From Staphylococcus pragensis (lineage in GTDB: Bacteria; Bacillota; Bacilli; Staphylococcales; Staphylococcaceae), in the NCBI RefSeq assembly GCF_004785665.1, contig NZ_SRPJ01000007.1, forward strand, positions 1 through 64,000: 64,000 nucleotides of DNA. The letters are read 5' to 3'. This document shows, one piece after another, positions 20,473 to 32,387 of the stretch. Numbering within the stretch: the first letter of the stretch is position 1; every line of letters begins with the position of its first letter. The notes under the pieces were generated by a model. It did no database searches, was not told the origin of the DNA, and was given only the letters and a program-made list of their open reading frames with translations. The translations under genes were made by a program, and so were the position numbers.

Positions 20473-21168
20473 ATGGCTAAAAAAGGTAAAAAGTATCAAG
20501 AAGCAGCTAATAAAGTTGATCGTACTAAACACTATAGTGTTGAAGAAGCAATCAGCTTAGCTAAAGAAACAAGCATTGCTAACTTTGACGCATCAGTTGA
20601 AGTAGCTTTCCGTTTAGGAATTGATACACGTAAAAATGACCAACAAATCCGTGGTGCAGTAGTATTACCAAACGGTACTGGTAAATCACAACGTGTATTA
20701 GTATTTGCTAAAGGTGATAAAGTCGCTGAAGCAGAAGAAGCAGGTGCAGATTACGTAGGTGAATCTGAATATGTACAAAAAATCCAACAAGGTTGGTTCG
20801 ACTTTGACGTAGTAGTAGCTACTCCAGACATGATGGGCGAAGTTGGTAAATTAGGTCGTGTATTAGGACCTAAAGGTTTAATGCCAAACCCTAAAACTGG
20901 TACTGTAACTATGGACGTTAAAAAAGCTGTTGAAGAAATCAAAGCTGGTAAAGTTGAATACCGTGCTGAAAAAGCTGGTATCGTACATGCTTCAATCGGT
21001 AAAGTTTCATTCAGCGATGAACAATTAGTTGAAAACTTTAAAGCTTTACAAGATGTTTTAACAAAAGCTAAACCATCTTCAGCTAAAGGTACTTACTTCA
21101 AATCTGTTGCTGTAACTACAACAATGGGTCCTGGAGTTAAAGTAGACACTGCTTCATTCAAATTATAA
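20473..21168 (+). CDS. rplA: 50S ribosomal protein L1
   Basis: A 231-aa L1-stalk protein. It has the [13 protein letters not shown] block and the [20 protein letters not shown] segment of the family. Full length for Firmicutes. AAAGGAGGAAC lies before ATG 20473. L1 is also the translational regulator of its own operon in other bacteria. Confidence 0.97.
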   Translation: MAKKGKKYQEAANKVDRTKHYSVEEAISLAKETSIANFDASVEVAFRLGIDTRKNDQQIRGAVVLPNGTGKSQRVLVFAKGDKVAEAEEAGADYVGESEYVQKIQQGWFDFDVVVATPDMMGEVGKLGRVLGPKGLMPNPKTGTVTMDVKKAVEEIKAGKVEYRAEKAGIVHASIGKVSFSDEQLVENFKALQDVLTKAKPSSAKGTYFKSVAVTTTMGPGVKVDTASFKL

Positions 21169-21291
21169 TTTAAATAATAAATGATATAGATTAAAGACTG
21201 AGAGAATTTGATGTAATTTCGATATAGCATATATGATTATATATTTGCTTAAGAAGTTTAAAATTAATTTCTTTCAGTCTTTAAAAAAATG

Positions 21292-21320
21292 TTGACATTT
21301 CACAATAAACAGGTTATATT
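21292..21320 (+). promoter_or_regulatory. rplJ-rplL promoter
   Basis: A perfect TTGACA (21292-21297) and TATATT (21315-21320) with 17-bp spacing. Confidence 0.85.
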
Positions 21321-21324
21321 ACTT

Positions 21325-21466
21325 ATTGTGATTATTTTACCTAAGACAGTAGGAGTTATTGATAACTTAAAATTTATCCTACCGAGGCTAAATTGACTTG
21401 AACGTGATGATTATTAAAATGATCTTTCAAGCACTTTTTGCCGTGGGTAGAAAGTGCTTTTTTTAT
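21325..21466 (+). promoter_or_regulatory. ribosomal L10 leader with attenuator
   Basis: The leader between the promoter and rplJ includes paired segments (AGTAGGAGTT and TCCTACCGAGGC) typical of the L10 leader that binds L10-(L12)4. It ends in AGCACTTT (21430-21437) paired with AAAGTGCT (21451-21458) and a T run. Binding of excess L10 complex should favour termination. Confidence 0.8.
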
Positions 21467-21511
21467 TGAAAAATAAAAAAAAGCACCAAAAATAAAAATG
21501 GAGGTGTCTGA

Positions 21512-22012
21512 ATGTCTGCTATTATTGAAGCTAAAAAACAACAAGTTGATGTTATTGCTGAACAACTTAAAAATTCAGTTTCAACTGTTATCGTTGACTA
21601 CCGTGGCTTAACTGTTGCCGAAGTAACTGAACTTCGTTCACAATTACGTGAAGCTGGTGTTGAGTATAAAGTATACAAAAACACAATGGTTCGTCGTGCA
21701 GCTGAACAAGCAGGTATCGAAGGCTTAGATGAATTCTTAACTGGTCCTACAGCTATCGCTACTTCTACTGAAGATGTAGTTGCTCCAGCGAAAGTTATCG
21801 CAGGATTTGCTAAAGAACACGAAGCTTTAGAAATTAAAACAGGCGTTATGGAAGGTAGCGTTATCTCAGCAGAAGAAGTTAAAACTGTTGGTTCATTACC
21901 TTCACACGATGGTCTTGTATCTATGCTTTTATCAGTATTACAAGCTCCAGTACGCAACTTCGCTTATGCGGTTAAAGCTGTTGGAGAACAAAAAGAAGAA
22001 AGCGCTGAATAA
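21512..22012 (+). CDS. rplJ: 50S ribosomal protein L10
   Basis: A 166-aa base of the L7/L12 stalk. The N-terminal RNA-binding domain has [15 protein letters not shown] and [14 protein letters not shown], and the C-terminal helix carries the L12 dimers. AAATGGAGGTG lies before ATG 21512. Followed by rplL at 39 nt. Confidence 0.97.
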   Translation: MSAIIEAKKQQVDVIAEQLKNSVSTVIVDYRGLTVAEVTELRSQLREAGVEYKVYKNTMVRRAAEQAGIEGLDEFLTGPTAIATSTEDVVAPAKVIAGFAKEHEALEIKTGVMEGSVISAEEVKTVGSLPSHDGLVSMLLSVLQAPVRNFAYAVKAVGEQKEESAE

Positions 22013-22051
22013 TTGCGCGTAAAATATTAAAATAAATGGAGGAATAATAAA

Positions 22052-22420
22052 ATGGCTAATCAAGAACAAATCATTGAAGCAATTAAAGAAATGTCAGTAT
22101 TAGAATTAAACGATTTAGTAAAAGCAATTGAAGAAGAATTTGGTGTAACAGCAGCAGCTCCTGTAGCAGCAGCTGGCGCAGCTGGTGGCGGCGACGCAGC
22201 AGCTGAAAAAACTGAATTTGACGTTGAATTAACTTCAGCTGGATCTTCAAAAATCAAAGTTGTTAAAGCTGTTAAAGAAGCAACTGGCTTAGGCTTAAAA
22301 GATGCTAAAGACTTAGTTGACAACGCTCCTAAAGTAATCAAAGAAGGCGTTGCTAAAGAAGAAGCTGAAAAACTTAAAGAACAATTAGAAGAAGTTGGAG
22401 CTACTGTAGAATTAAAATAA
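22052..22420 (+). CDS. rplL: 50S ribosomal protein L7/L12
   Basis: A 122-aa acidic stalk protein that recruits translation GTPases. N-terminal dimerisation domain (about 1-35), Ala/Gly-rich hinge ([17 protein letters not shown]), and the C-terminal [20 protein letters not shown] domain that contacts EF-G and EF-Tu. Confidence 0.98.
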   Translation: MANQEQIIEAIKEMSVLELNDLVKAIEEEFGVTAAAPVAAAGAAGGGDAAAEKTEFDVELTSAGSSKIKVVKAVKEATGLGLKDAKDLVDNAPKVIKEGVAKEEAEKLKEQLEEVGATVELK

Positions 22421-22517
22421 TTCTAGTATCTTAACTTAATATTAAAGTTGTCTGTTAATATGATTACTTTTTTAAAGTAAAAGAATTAAAGATAGCTTGA
22501 ATTCTTTGAGAAATTAA

Positions 22518-22547
22518 AACCCCGTTATCACGATAACGGGGTTTTTA
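22518..22547 (+). terminator. terminator after rplL
   Basis: ACCCCGTTATC-AC-GATAACGGGGT followed by TTTT. One of the most GC-rich stems in the window. Confidence 0.95.
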
Positions 22548-22596
22548 CTTCATTTTCTAGCAAATAAAAGATGAACAATGATAGAGAGGTGTAATA

Positions 22597-23205
22597 ATGG
22601 GGCATTATTATGATGAGAATCCTGAGGTGCAAAGTGATGAGAAGGTCATCAGTTACCATTATCATCAACATGAATTAACCTTAACTACGGATGCTGGCGT
22701 GTTCTCTAAAGGTAAAGTTGACTTTGGTTCTGATACGCTTGTTCAAACATTTCTAAATGAACATCCTCCAGGTCCAAGTAAAAAGGTGATTGATGTTGGC
22801 TGTGGTTATGGACCAATAGGTCTAATGATTGCGAAAGTTTCACCACATCACCACATCACAATGGTTGATGTGAATCACCGTGCTTTAAATTTAGCTGAAA
22901 AAAATAGAAAAGCGAATCACATAGATAATGTAGATATAAAAGAAAGTGATGGCTTATCGCAAGTTGAAGATAATAGTTATGATTTTGTTTTAACTAATCC
23001 TCCTATCCGTGCAGGTAAAGAGGTTGTTCATCGTATTTTTGAAGAGGCATATTCAAAATTAAGAGATCAAGGTGAATTATACGTGGTCATCCAAAAGAAA
23101 CAAGGTATGCCTTCCGCTAAAAAGAAAATGGAAGAAATATTTAATAATGTAGAAACTGTGAATAAAAATAAAGGCTACTACATCTTGAAAAGTCGAAAAG
23201 GTTGA
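22597..23205 (+). CDS. class I SAM-dependent methyltransferase (RsmC/YbxB type)
   Basis: A 202-aa methyltransferase with the SAM-binding VIDVGCGYGPIG motif (about residues 64-75) and the NPPIR motif IV (residue about 130) of rRNA N2-guanine methyltransferases. The location between rplL and rpoB is conserved across Firmicutes, where the protein is annotated as a 16S rRNA methyltransferase of the RsmC type. The exact target base is unproven. Confidence 0.88.
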   Translation: MGHYYDENPEVQSDEKVISYHYHQHELTLTTDAGVFSKGKVDFGSDTLVQTFLNEHPPGPSKKVIDVGCGYGPIGLMIAKVSPHHHITMVDVNHRALNLAEKNRKANHIDNVDIKESDGLSQVEDNSYDFVLTNPPIRAGKEVVHRIFEEAYSKLRDQGELYVVIQKKQGMPSAKKKMEEIFNNVETVNKNKGYYILKSRKG

Positions 23206-23415
23206 TTTCAAGGTAGTATTCTGATATAGTAATAAAATGTAAAAATTTATGTTCAATAAGTGTGTACTTTTACGCAAAATGAGTACGAAAAACAAGAATA
23301 ATTGCAGAATCGAAAATGGTGTCATCAGTTGTGTTGCCGTTTTCTTTTTGTCTTGTTATGCGACTTTTTGTTTTGTGTATCAGTTTATCACACAATATTT
23401 GAGGGGTGAATCTGT

Positions 23416-26400
23416 TTGGCAGGTCAAGTTGTCCAATATGGAAGACATCGTAAACGTAGAAATTATGCGAGAATTTCAGAAGTATTAGAATTACCAAACT
23501 TAATAGAAATTCAAACTAAATCTTACGACTGGTTCTTAAAAGAAGGTTTATTAGAAATGTTCCGTGACATTTCACCAATTGAAGATTTCACTGGTAACCT
23601 TTCTTTAGAATTTGTAGATTACAGATTAGGTGAACCGAAATATGATTTAGAAGAATCTAAAAACCGTGACGCTACTTATGCTGCACCTCTTCGTGTTAAA
23701 GTACGTCTAATTATCAAAGAAACTGGAGAAGTTAAAGAACAAGAAGTGTTCATGGGTGACTTCCCATTAATGACAGATACAGGTACGTTTGTAATTAATG
23801 GTGCAGAACGTGTTATTGTTTCTCAATTAGTACGTTCACCATCCGTTTATTTCAATGAGAAAATTGACAAAAATGGTCGTGAAAATTATGATGCGACAAT
23901 CATTCCTAACCGTGGTGCATGGTTAGAATATGAAACTGATGCTAAAGATGTAGTTTATGTACGTATTGATAGAACACGTAAATTACCTTTAACAGTATTA
24001 TTACGTGCTTTAGGTTTCTCTAATGATCAAGAAATTATTGATTTATTAGGTGATAGCGAGTATTTACGTAATACGCTTGAGAAAGACAGCACTGAAAATA
24101 CTGAACAAGCATTATTAGAAATTTATGAACGTTTACGTCCTGGTGAACCACCAACAGTTGAAAATGCTAAGAGTCTATTATACTCACGTTTCTTCGACCC
24201 TAAACGTTATGATTTAGCAAGTGTTGGTCGTTACAAAACAAACAAGAAATTACATTTAAAACACCGTTTATTTAACCAAAAATTAGCTGAACCAATCGTT
24301 AATAGCGAAACTGGTGAAATTGTTGCTGAAGAAGGCACAGTTTTAGACCGTCGTAAATTAGACGAAATTATGGAAGTTTTAGAAACTAATGCTAATAGTG
24401 AAGTGTTTGAATTAGAAGGTAGCGTTATTGACGAGCCTGTTGAAATTCAATCTATTAAAGTATATGTACCAAATGATGAAGAAGAGCGTACAACTACTGT
24501 AATCGGTAATGCATTGCCAGATTCAGAAGTTAAATGCATTACGCCTGCTGACATCATTGCCTCAATGAGTTATTTCTTTAACTTATTAAATGGCATTGGT
24601 TACACAGATGATATTGACCATTTAGGTAACCGTCGTTTACGTTCAGTTGGTGAACTTTTACAAAACCAATTCCGTATCGGTTTATCAAGAATGGAACGTG
24701 TTGTACGTGAAAGAATGTCAATCCAAGATACTGATTCAATCACACCACAACAATTAATCAATATCCGTCCTGTAATTGCATCAATTAAAGAGTTCTTCGG
24801 TAGCTCTCAATTATCACAATTCATGGACCAAGCTAACCCATTAGCTGAGTTGACACATAAACGTCGTCTTTCTGCCTTAGGACCTGGTGGTTTAACTCGT
24901 GAACGTGCTCAAATGGAAGTACGTGACGTTCACTACTCTCACTATGGTCGTATGTGTCCTATCGAAACACCAGAGGGACCAAACATCGGTTTAATTAACT
25001 CATTATCAAGTTATGCGCGTGTTAATGAATTTGGTTTCATTGAAACACCATACCGTAAAGTTGATTTAGATACTAATTCTATTACAGATCAAATCGACTA
25101 CTTAACAGCTGATGAAGAAGATAGCTATGTAGTAGCCCAAGCGAACTCTCGCTTAGATGAAAATGGCCGTTTCTTAGATGACGAAGTTGTTTGTCGTTTC
25201 CGTGGTAACAACACAGTTATGGCTAAAGAAAAAATGGACTACATGGACGTATCTCCTAAACAAGTAGTATCAGCTGCGACAGCATGTATCCCATTCTTAG
25301 AAAACGATGACTCTAACCGTGCATTAATGGGTGCGAACATGCAACGTCAAGCGGTACCATTGATGAATCCAGAAGCACCTTTCGTAGGTACTGGTATGGA
25401 ACACGTAGCAGCACGTGACTCAGGTGCGGCAATCACTGCTAAACACAGAGGTCGTGTTGAACACGTTGAATCAAATGAAATATTAGTACGTCGTTTAGTT
25501 GAAGAGAACGGTACTGAACACGAAGGTGAATTAGACCGTTATCCATTAGCTAAATTCAAACGTTCTAACTCAGGTACTTGTTATAACCAACGTCCAATCG
25601 TTGCTGTTGGCGATGTAGTTGAATACAACGAAATCTTAGCTGACGGACCTTCAATGGAACTAGGCGAAATGGCTTTAGGCCGTAACGTCGTTGTTGGTTT
25701 CATGACTTGGGACGGTTATAACTATGAGGATGCCGTAATCATGAGTGAACGTTTAGTTAAAGATGACGTTTACACTTCAATTCATATTGAAGAATATGAA
25801 TCAGAAGCGCGTGACACTAAACTAGGACCTGAAGAAATCACTCGTGATATTCCTAACGTTTCTGAAAATGCACTTAAAAACTTAGATGATCGCGGTATCG
25901 TTTATGTTGGTGCTGAAGTTAAAGATGGTGACATCTTAGTAGGTAAAGTAACGCCTAAAGGTGTAACTGAATTAACAGCCGAGGAAAGATTATTACACGC
26001 TATCTTCGGTGAAAAAGCACGTGAAGTACGCGATACATCATTACGTGTACCACATGGTGCAGGCGGTATCGTGCTAGATGTTAAAGTATTCAATCGTGAA
26101 GAGGGCGATGATACTTTATCTCCAGGTGTCAACCAATTAGTACGTGTTTACATCGTTCAAAAACGTAAAATCCACGTTGGGGACAAAATGTGTGGTCGTC
26201 ACGGTAATAAAGGGGTTATCTCTAAAATCGTTCCTGAAGAAGATATGCCTTACTTACCAGATGGACGTCCAATCGATATCATGTTAAACCCACTTGGTGT
26301 ACCATCACGTATGAACATCGGACAAGTTTTAGAGTTACACTTAGGTATGGCTGCTAAAAACTTAGGCATCCACGTTGCATCACCAGTATTCGATGGTGCT

Positions 26401-26967
26401 AACGATGATGATGTATGGTCAACAATTGAAGAAGCTGGTATGGCGCGTGACGGTAAAACTGTTTTATATGATGGTCGTACTGGTGAACCATTCGACAACC
26501 GTATTTCTGTTGGTGTAATGTACATGCTTAAACTTGCACACATGGTTGACGACAAATTACATGCTCGTTCAACTGGTCCATACTCACTTGTTACGCAACA
26601 ACCACTTGGTGGTAAAGCACAATTCGGTGGACAACGTTTCGGTGAGATGGAGGTATGGGCACTTGAAGCATACGGTGCTGCATACACATTACAAGAAATC
26701 CTAACTTACAAATCTGACGATACAGTAGGACGTGTTAAAACTTACGAAGCTATCGTTAAAGGTGAAAACATCTCTAGACCAAGTGTTCCTGAATCATTCC
26801 GCGTATTGATGAAAGAATTACAAAGTTTAGGTTTAGATGTAAAAGTAATGGATGAACATGATAATGAAATCGAAATGGCTGACGTTGACGATGAAGAGGC
26901 AACTGAGCGCAAAGTAGATTTACAACAGAAAGATGTTCCAGAAACTCAAAAAGAAACTACTGACTAA
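23416..26967 (+). CDS. rpoB: RNA polymerase beta subunit
   Basis: An 1183-aa subunit with full domain order. It starts with TTG at 23416 ([13 protein letters not shown]) after GAGGGGTGA. The rifampicin-resistance region (about residues 463-530) reads [20 protein letters not shown] with Ala477, His481, Ser486 and Ile527 in the usual wild-type state, so no resistance change is visible at these sites. The acidic C-terminal tail is typical for staphylococci. Confidence 0.98.
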   Translation: MAGQVVQYGRHRKRRNYARISEVLELPNLIEIQTKSYDWFLKEGLLEMFRDISPIEDFTGNLSLEFVDYRLGEPKYDLEESKNRDATYAAPLRVKVRLIIKETGEVKEQEVFMGDFPLMTDTGTFVINGAERVIVSQLVRSPSVYFNEKIDKNGRENYDATIIPNRGAWLEYETDAKDVVYVRIDRTRKLPLTVLLRALGFSNDQEIIDLLGDSEYLRNTLEKDSTENTEQALLEIYERLRPGEPPTVENAKSLLYSRFFDPKRYDLASVGRYKTNKKLHLKHRLFNQKLAEPIVNSETGEIVAEEGTVLDRRKLDEIMEVLETNANSEVFELEGSVIDEPVEIQSIKVYVPNDEEERTTTVIGNALPDSEVKCITPADIIASMSYFFNLLNGIGYTDDIDHLGNRRLRSVGELLQNQFRIGLSRMERVVRERMSIQDTDSITPQQLINIRPVIASIKEFFGSSQLSQFMDQANPLAELTHKRRLSALGPGGLTRERAQMEVRDVHYSHYGRMCPIETPEGPNIGLINSLSSYARVNEFGFIETPYRKVDLDTNSITDQIDYLTADEEDSYVVAQANSRLDENGRFLDDEVVCRFRGNNTVMAKEKMDYMDVSPKQVVSAATACIPFLENDDSNRALMGANMQRQAVPLMNPEAPFVGTGMEHVAARDSGAAITAKHRGRVEHVESNEILVRRLVEENGTEHEGELDRYPLAKFKRSNSGTCYNQRPIVAVGDVVEYNEILADGPSMELGEMALGRNVVVGFMTWDGYNYEDAVIMSERLVKDDVYTSIHIEEYESEARDTKLGPEEITRDIPNVSENALKNLDDRGIVYVGAEVKDGDILVGKVTPKGVTELTAEERLLHAIFGEKAREVRDTSLRVPHGAGGIVLDVKVFNREEGDDTLSPGVNQLVRVYIVQKRKIHVGDKMCGRHGNKGVISKIVPEEDMPYLPDGRPIDIMLNPLGVPSRMNIGQVLELHLGMAAKNLGIHVASPVFDGANDDDVWSTIEEAGMARDGKTVLYDGRTGEPFDNRISVGVMYMLKLAHMVDDKLHARSTGPYSLVTQQPLGGKAQFGGQRFGEMEVWALEAYGAAYTLQEILTYKSDDTVGRVKTYEAIVKGENISRPSVPESFRVLMKELQSLGLDVKVMDEHDNEIEMADVDDEEATERKVDLQQKDVPETQKETTD

Positions 26968-26998
26968 TTTGCAATTAAGTATAGAAATAGTATGAAGT

Positions 26999-27063
26999 AA
27001 AAGATAAAGGTGCTAAGGAAAGTTAAGGTTTCCACTTTAGCTTTCCTAGACACTATCTTTTCT
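26999..27063 (+). promoter_or_regulatory. long hairpin between rpoB and rpoC
   Basis: AAAGATA...GTGCTAAGGAAAGTTAAG (from 26999) pairs with CTTTAGCTTTCCTAGACACTATCTTT with only small bulges, giving about 22 bp. It is followed by a T-rich stretch. It lies in a 170-bp gap between two genes that are usually closer. It may be an attenuator or an RNase III processing site. Confidence 0.6.
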
Positions 27064-27137
27064 AACTTATTTTTAGTTTCAATAAATGTGAATCAATCAA
27101 ATAGCACAGCTAATCTAAATTGAAGGAGGTAGGCTCC

Positions 27138-30100
27138 TTGATTGATGTAAATAATTTCCATTATATGAAAATCGGTTTAGCCTCACCTGAAAAAATCCGT
27201 TCTTGGTCTTACGGTGAAGTTAAAAAACCTGAAACAATTAACTATCGTACTTTGAAACCAGAAAAAGATGGTCTTTTCTGTGAAAGAATTTTTGGACCTA
27301 CAAAAGACTGGGAATGTAGTTGTGGTAAGTACAAACGTGTACGTTACAAAGGCATGGTATGTGATAGATGTGGCGTAGAAGTAACTAAATCTAAAGTACG
27401 TCGTGAAAGAATGGGACATATTGAATTAGCAGCTCCTGTATCTCATATTTGGTATTTCAAAGGTATCCCAAGTCGCATGGGTCTTTTATTAGACATGTCT
27501 CCTAGAGCATTAGAAGAAGTTATTTACTTTGCTTCTTATGTTGTAGTAGATCCAGGTCCAACTGGCTTAGAGAAGAAATCTTTATTATCTGAAGCAGAAT
27601 TCCGAGATTATTATGATAAATACCCAGGCCAATTTGTGGCTAAAATGGGTGCTGAAGGTATTAAAGACCTATTAGAAGAAATCAACTTAGATGAAGAATT
27701 AAAAACATTACGTGATGAGTTAGAATCTGCGACTGGTCAAAGATTAACTCGTGCCATCAAACGTTTAGAAGTTGTAGAATCATTTAGAAATTCTGGTAAC
27801 AATCCTTCATGGATGATTTTAGATGTACTTCCAATCATCCCACCAGAAATTCGTCCAATGGTTCAATTAGATGGTGGACGTTTTGCTACAAGTGATTTAA
27901 ACGACTTATATCGTCGTGTTATCAACCGTAACAACCGTTTAAAACGTTTATTAGATCTTGGTGCTCCTGGCATCATCGTTCAAAACGAAAAACGTATGTT
28001 ACAAGAAGCAGTAGATGCTTTAATTGATAATGGTCGTCGTGGTCGTCCGGTAACTGGTCCAGGTAACAGACCATTGAAATCACTTTCTCACATGTTGAAA
28101 GGTAAACAAGGACGTTTCCGTCAAAACTTACTTGGTAAACGTGTAGACTACTCTGGACGTTCAGTTATCGCAGTAGGACCAAGCTTGAAAATGTATCAAT
28201 GCGGTCTTCCAAAAGAAATGGCTCTTGAATTATTCAAACCATTCGTAATGAAAGAATTAGTTCAACACGAAATTGCTACAAACATTAAAAATGCTAAAAG
28301 CAAAATTGAGCGTATGGATGACGAAGTATGGGATGTATTAGAGGATGTAATTAGAGAACACCCTGTATTACTTAACCGTGCACCTACACTTCACAGATTA
28401 GGTATCCAAGCATTCGAACCTACTTTAGTAGAAGGTCGTGCAATCCGTCTTCACCCACTTGTAACAACTGCTTACAATGCGGACTTTGACGGTGACCAAA
28501 TGGCCGTTCACGTACCTTTATCTAAAGAAGCACAAGCTGAAGCACGTATGTTAATGTTAGCTGCTCAAAACATCTTGAACCCTAAAGATGGTAAACCTGT
28601 AGTTACACCATCACAAGATATGGTATTAGGTAACTATTACCTAACATTAGAACGTACAGATGCTGTTAACACTGGTGTTATTTTCAATGACACTAACGAA
28701 GTGCTTAAAGCTTATGCAAATGGTTATGTTCATTTACACACTCGTATTGGTGTACATGCTAAATCATTTAACAATCCAACGTTCACCGAAGAACAAAACA
28801 ATAAGATCTTAGTTACATCAGTAGGTAAAGTTATATTCAATGAAATCATTCCAGATTCATTTGCTTACATTAACGAACCTTCTCAAGCTAACCTTGAAGA
28901 TAAAACACCAGATAAATACTTCATCAACCCAACTGAATTAGGTGAAGGTGGTCTTAAAGAATACTTCGAGGACAAAGAACTTATCGAACCATTCAATAAA
29001 AAATTCTTAGGAAATATTATCGCTGAAGTCTTCAACAGATTTAGCATTACAGATACATCTATGATGCTTGACCGTATGAAAGACTTAGGTTTCAAATATT
29101 CATCTAAAGCTGGTATCACTGTTGGTGTATCTGACATCGTGGTACTTCCAGATAAACAACAAATCTTAGATGAACACGAGAAATTAGTTGAACGTGTATC
29201 TAAACAATTCAACCGTGGTTTAATTACTGAAGATGAACGTTATAACGCTGTTGTTGAAATTTGGACTGACGCTAAAGACCAAATTCAAGGCGAATTAATG
29301 CAGTCTCTTGAGAAAACAAACCCAATCTTCATGATGAGTGACTCTGGTGCCCGTGGTAACGCATCTAACTTTACACAATTAGCTGGTATGCGTGGATTAA
29401 TGGCTGCGCCATCAGGTAAAATTATCGAGTTACCAATCACATCATCATTCCGTGAAGGTTTAACAGTATTAGAATACTTCATCTCTACACACGGTGCGCG
29501 TAAAGGTCTTGCCGATACAGCCCTTAAAACAGCTGACTCAGGTTACCTTACTCGTCGTCTTGTTGACGTTGCACAAGATGTTATCGTTCGTGAAGAAGAT
29601 TGTGGTACAGACCGTGGTTTATTAGTTTCTGACATCAGAGAAGGTACAGAAATGATTGAACCATTCATCGAACGTATCGAAGGTCGTTATTCTAAAGAAA
29701 CAATTCGTCATCCTGAAACAGATGAAATCATCATTCGTCCAGACGAATTAATCACAGCAGAAATTGCTAAACAAATTACAGATGCTGGTATCGAACAAAT
29801 GTACATCCGTTCAGCATTTACTTGTAACACACGTCATGGTGTATGTGAAAAATGTTACGGTAAAAACCTTGCTACAGGTGAAAAAGTTGAAGTTGGTGAA
29901 GCTGTTGGTACAATCGCCGCTCAATCAATCGGGGAACCAGGTACCCAACTTACAATGCGTACATTCCATACAGGTGGGGTAGCCGGAAGCGATATCACAC
30001 AAGGTCTTCCACGTATCCAAGAGATTTTCGAAGCGCGTAACCCTAAAGGTCAAGCGGTAATTACGGAAATCGAAGGTGTAGTTGAAGATATTAAATTAGC

Positions 30101-30758
30101 TAAAGATCGCCAACAAGAAATTGTGATTAAAGGTGCTAACGAAACAAGATCTTACTTAGCTTCAGGTACTTCAAGAATTGTAGTTGAAGTTGGTCAATCA
30201 GTTGAACGCGGTGAAGTATTAACTGAAGGTTCTATTGAGCCTAAGAACTTCTTAGCTGTTGCTGGTTTAAATGCGACTGAAAGCTACTTACTTAAAGAAG
30301 TACAAAAAGTTTATCGTATGCAAGGTGTAGAAATCGACGATAAACACGTTGAAGTAATGGTTAGACAAATGTTACGTAAAGTTAGAATCATCGAAGCTGG
30401 TGACACTAAACTATTACCAGGTTCATTAGTTGATATCCATAACTTTACAGATGCTAACAGAGAAGCATTCAAAGAACGTAAACGCCCAGCTACTGCTAAA
30501 CCAGTATTACTTGGTATTACTAAAGCTTCTCTTGAAACAGAAAGTTTCTTATCAGCTGCTTCATTCCAAGAAACTACTCGTGTACTTACTGATGCTGCTA
30601 TAAAAGGTAAACGTGATGACTTATTAGGTCTTAAAGAGAACGTTATTATCGGTAAGTTAATTCCTGCTGGTACAGGTATGAGACGTTATAGTGACGTTAA
30701 ATACGATAAAGCTGGAACACCAGTTTCTGAAACTGAAGAAGTTGAAGTTACTGAATAA
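27138..30758 (+). CDS. rpoC: RNA polymerase beta' subunit
   Basis: A 1206-aa subunit. Zinc ribbon [20 protein letters not shown] near residue 60-80, the catalytic NADFDGD aspartates near residue 450, trigger loop region with [19 protein letters not shown], and a second zinc site with four cysteines ([15 protein letters not shown]). I placed the start at TTG 27138 ([10 protein letters not shown]) after GGAGG with a 10-nt spacing; an upstream in-frame start would overlap that site. Confidence 0.97.
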   Translation: MIDVNNFHYMKIGLASPEKIRSWSYGEVKKPETINYRTLKPEKDGLFCERIFGPTKDWECSCGKYKRVRYKGMVCDRCGVEVTKSKVRRERMGHIELAAPVSHIWYFKGIPSRMGLLLDMSPRALEEVIYFASYVVVDPGPTGLEKKSLLSEAEFRDYYDKYPGQFVAKMGAEGIKDLLEEINLDEELKTLRDELESATGQRLTRAIKRLEVVESFRNSGNNPSWMILDVLPIIPPEIRPMVQLDGGRFATSDLNDLYRRVINRNNRLKRLLDLGAPGIIVQNEKRMLQEAVDALIDNGRRGRPVTGPGNRPLKSLSHMLKGKQGRFRQNLLGKRVDYSGRSVIAVGPSLKMYQCGLPKEMALELFKPFVMKELVQHEIATNIKNAKSKIERMDDEVWDVLEDVIREHPVLLNRAPTLHRLGIQAFEPTLVEGRAIRLHPLVTTAYNADFDGDQMAVHVPLSKEAQAEARMLMLAAQNILNPKDGKPVVTPSQDMVLGNYYLTLERTDAVNTGVIFNDTNEVLKAYANGYVHLHTRIGVHAKSFNNPTFTEEQNNKILVTSVGKVIFNEIIPDSFAYINEPSQANLEDKTPDKYFINPTELGEGGLKEYFEDKELIEPFNKKFLGNIIAEVFNRFSITDTSMMLDRMKDLGFKYSSKAGITVGVSDIVVLPDKQQILDEHEKLVERVSKQFNRGLITEDERYNAVVEIWTDAKDQIQGELMQSLEKTNPIFMMSDSGARGNASNFTQLAGMRGLMAAPSGKIIELPITSSFREGLTVLEYFISTHGARKGLADTALKTADSGYLTRRLVDVAQDVIVREEDCGTDRGLLVSDIREGTEMIEPFIERIEGRYSKETIRHPETDEIIIRPDELITAEIAKQITDAGIEQMYIRSAFTCNTRHGVCEKCYGKNLATGEKVEVGEAVGTIAAQSIGEPGTQLTMRTFHTGGVAGSDITQGLPRIQEIFEARNPKGQAVITEIEGVVEDIKLAKDRQQEIVIKGANETRSYLASGTSRIVVEVGQSVERGEVLTEGSIEPKNFLAVAGLNATESYLLKEVQKVYRMQGVEIDDKHVEVMVRQMLRKVRIIEAGDTKLLPGSLVDIHNFTDANREAFKERKRPATAKPVLLGITKASLETESFLSAASFQETTRVLTDAAIKGKRDDLLGLKENVIIGKLIPAGTGMRRYSDVKYDKAGTPVSETEEVEVTE

Positions 30759-30799
30759 TAGATGAGATAACACTGCTTAAGATTTATCTTCATTGTTAG

Positions 30800-30850
30800 T
30801 GAGACGAGACTTATCAATCTTTTGAGGTTGAAGTCTCGCTCTCATTTTTT
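30800..30850 (+). terminator. terminator after rpoC
   Basis: GAGACGAGACTT (30801-30812) pairs with AAGTCTCGCTCTC (30831-30843) with a one-base bulge, then a T run. Confidence 0.85.
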
Positions 30851-30886
30851 ATTATTTGAAAATGAGTAAAAAGTCTACAAAAATTG

Positions 30887-30916
30887 TTGACTTGATACGT
30901 TTAAAAGTGTTACTAT
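30887..30916 (+). promoter_or_regulatory. promoter of the L7Ae-like/rpsL operon
   Basis: TTGACT (30887-30892) and TACTAT (30911-30916) with 18 bp between, about 40 nt before the start codon. Confidence 0.7.
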
Positions 30917-30956
30917 ATTAAAGGTTGATGCAAGCAGAACTTTGGAGGATATGTTA

Positions 30957-31217
30957 ATGTCTAATGAAAAAGTTGCACGCTTTAACAAACAACACTTTGT
31001 GGTTGGTCTTAAAGAAACGCTTAAAGCGTTAAAACGAGATCAAGTTGCATCATTGATTATTGCTCAAGACGTTGAAGTCCATTTATTGGCTCGCGTATTT
31101 AGTCAAATCAATCATAAAAATATATCTATTTCATATTTTCAAAGCAAACAAGCTTTAGGGAAATATGTAGGTATCAATGTTAATGCAACCATTGTTGCGT
31201 TATTGAATGAGAATTAG
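30957..31217 (+). CDS. L7Ae family kink-turn binding protein (YbxF type)
   Basis: An 86-aa protein of the L7Ae/L30e/S12e/Gadd45 fold, which binds RNA kink turns. The C-terminal [16 protein letters not shown] segment is typical. In Bacillus the homologue sits at the same place between rpoC and rpsL and is called L7Ae-like or YbxF. Start is the ATG at 30957 9 nt after GGAGG; another ATG at 30951 is in frame. Confidence 0.88.
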   Translation: MSNEKVARFNKQHFVVGLKETLKALKRDQVASLIIAQDVEVHLLARVFSQINHKNISISYFQSKQALGKYVGINVNATIVALLNEN

Positions 31218-31306
31218 TAAGTATATTGCTTACTAAATTTTATTTAATCTAAAAATGAACCACCTGGATGTGTGGAATTAAAAAGTGAAGAGAGGAGGAC
31301 ATTTCA

Positions 31307-31720
31307 ATGCCAACTATTAACCAATTAGTACGTAAACCTAGACAAAGCAAAACTAAAAAATCAGATTCACCAGCTTTAAACAGAGGTTTTAATAGTAAAA
31401 AGAAACAATTTACTAACTTAAACTCACCTCAAAAACGTGGTGTTTGTACTCGTGTAGGTACTATGACACCTAAAAAACCTAACTCAGCTTTACGTAAATA
31501 TGCACGTGTGCGTTTATCAAACAACATTGAAATCAACGCATACATTCCTGGTATCGGCCATAACTTACAAGAACACAGTGTTGTACTTGTACGTGGTGGA
31601 CGTGTAAAAGACTTACCTGGTGTGCGTTACCATATCGTACGTGGTGCGCTTGATACTTCAGGTGTTGATGGACGTAGACAAGGTCGTTCATTATACGGAA
31701 CTAAAAAACCTAAAAATTAA
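31307..31720 (+). CDS. rpsL: 30S ribosomal protein S12
   Basis: A 137-aa decoding-centre protein. The [11 protein letters not shown] and [24 protein letters not shown] segments, where streptomycin-resistance changes arise, are in the usual wild-type form. AGAGGAGGAC lies before ATG 31307. First gene of the str group. Confidence 0.97.
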   Translation: MPTINQLVRKPRQSKTKKSDSPALNRGFNSKKKQFTNLNSPQKRGVCTRVGTMTPKKPNSALRKYARVRLSNNIEINAYIPGIGHNLQEHSVVLVRGGRVKDLPGVRYHIVRGALDTSGVDGRRQGRSLYGTKKPKN

Positions 31721-31790
31721 GATTAAGATTGTGTAAATTTTAATATCAATTTTTGAGAATATATTATAATAGGAAGGGAGGATTTTCATT

Positions 31791-32261
31791 ATGCCTCGTA
31801 AAGGATCAGTACCTAAAAGAGACGTATTACCAGATCCAATTCATAACTCTAAGTTAGTTACTAAATTAATTAACAAAATTATGTTAGATGGTAAACGCGG
31901 AACAGCTCAAAGAATTCTTTATTCAGCATTTGACCTTGTGGAACAACGCAGTGGTCGTGATGCTTTAGAAGTATTCGAAGAAGCAATCAACAACATTATG
32001 CCAGTATTAGAAGTAAAAGCTCGTCGTGTGGGTGGTTCAAACTACCAAGTACCAGTTGAGGTACGCCCAGAACGTCGTACTACTTTAGGATTACGTTGGT
32101 TAGTTAACTATGCTCGTCTTCGTGGTGAAAAAACTATGGAAGATCGTTTAGCTAACGAAATCTTAGACGCTGCTAATAATACAGGTGGTGCAGTTAAAAA
32201 ACGTGAGGATACTCACAAAATGGCTGAAGCGAACAAAGCATTCGCTCACTACCGTTGGTAA
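31791..32261 (+). CDS. rpsG: 30S ribosomal protein S7
   Basis: A 156-aa primary 16S rRNA binding protein: starts [15 protein letters not shown] and contains [16 protein letters not shown]. Standard length. The 126-nt gap to fusA has a CCCTGAG/CTTAGGG helix and a TTGGT/ACCAA helix that could be a translational control element, but this is only a guess. Confidence 0.97.
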
Positions 32262-32387
32262 GATAAAAGCTTTAACCCTGAGTGTGTTCCGTCGACAAAT
32301 TGGTTTACCAAGTTAAAGATGGTTCGTGCTTAGGGCATCGCCATATTCTATAGTACTTATTCAGTAATAACTGGAAGGAGAAAAACA

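Noticed and set aside
23249-23488. 79-codon ORF overlapping the rpoB start
   Set aside because: It runs across the rpoB leader and start in another frame and lacks a binding site.
24790-25000. Possible rifampicin-resistance change in rpoB
   Set aside because: Residues at 477, 481, 486 and 527 are the usual staphylococcal wild-type ones.
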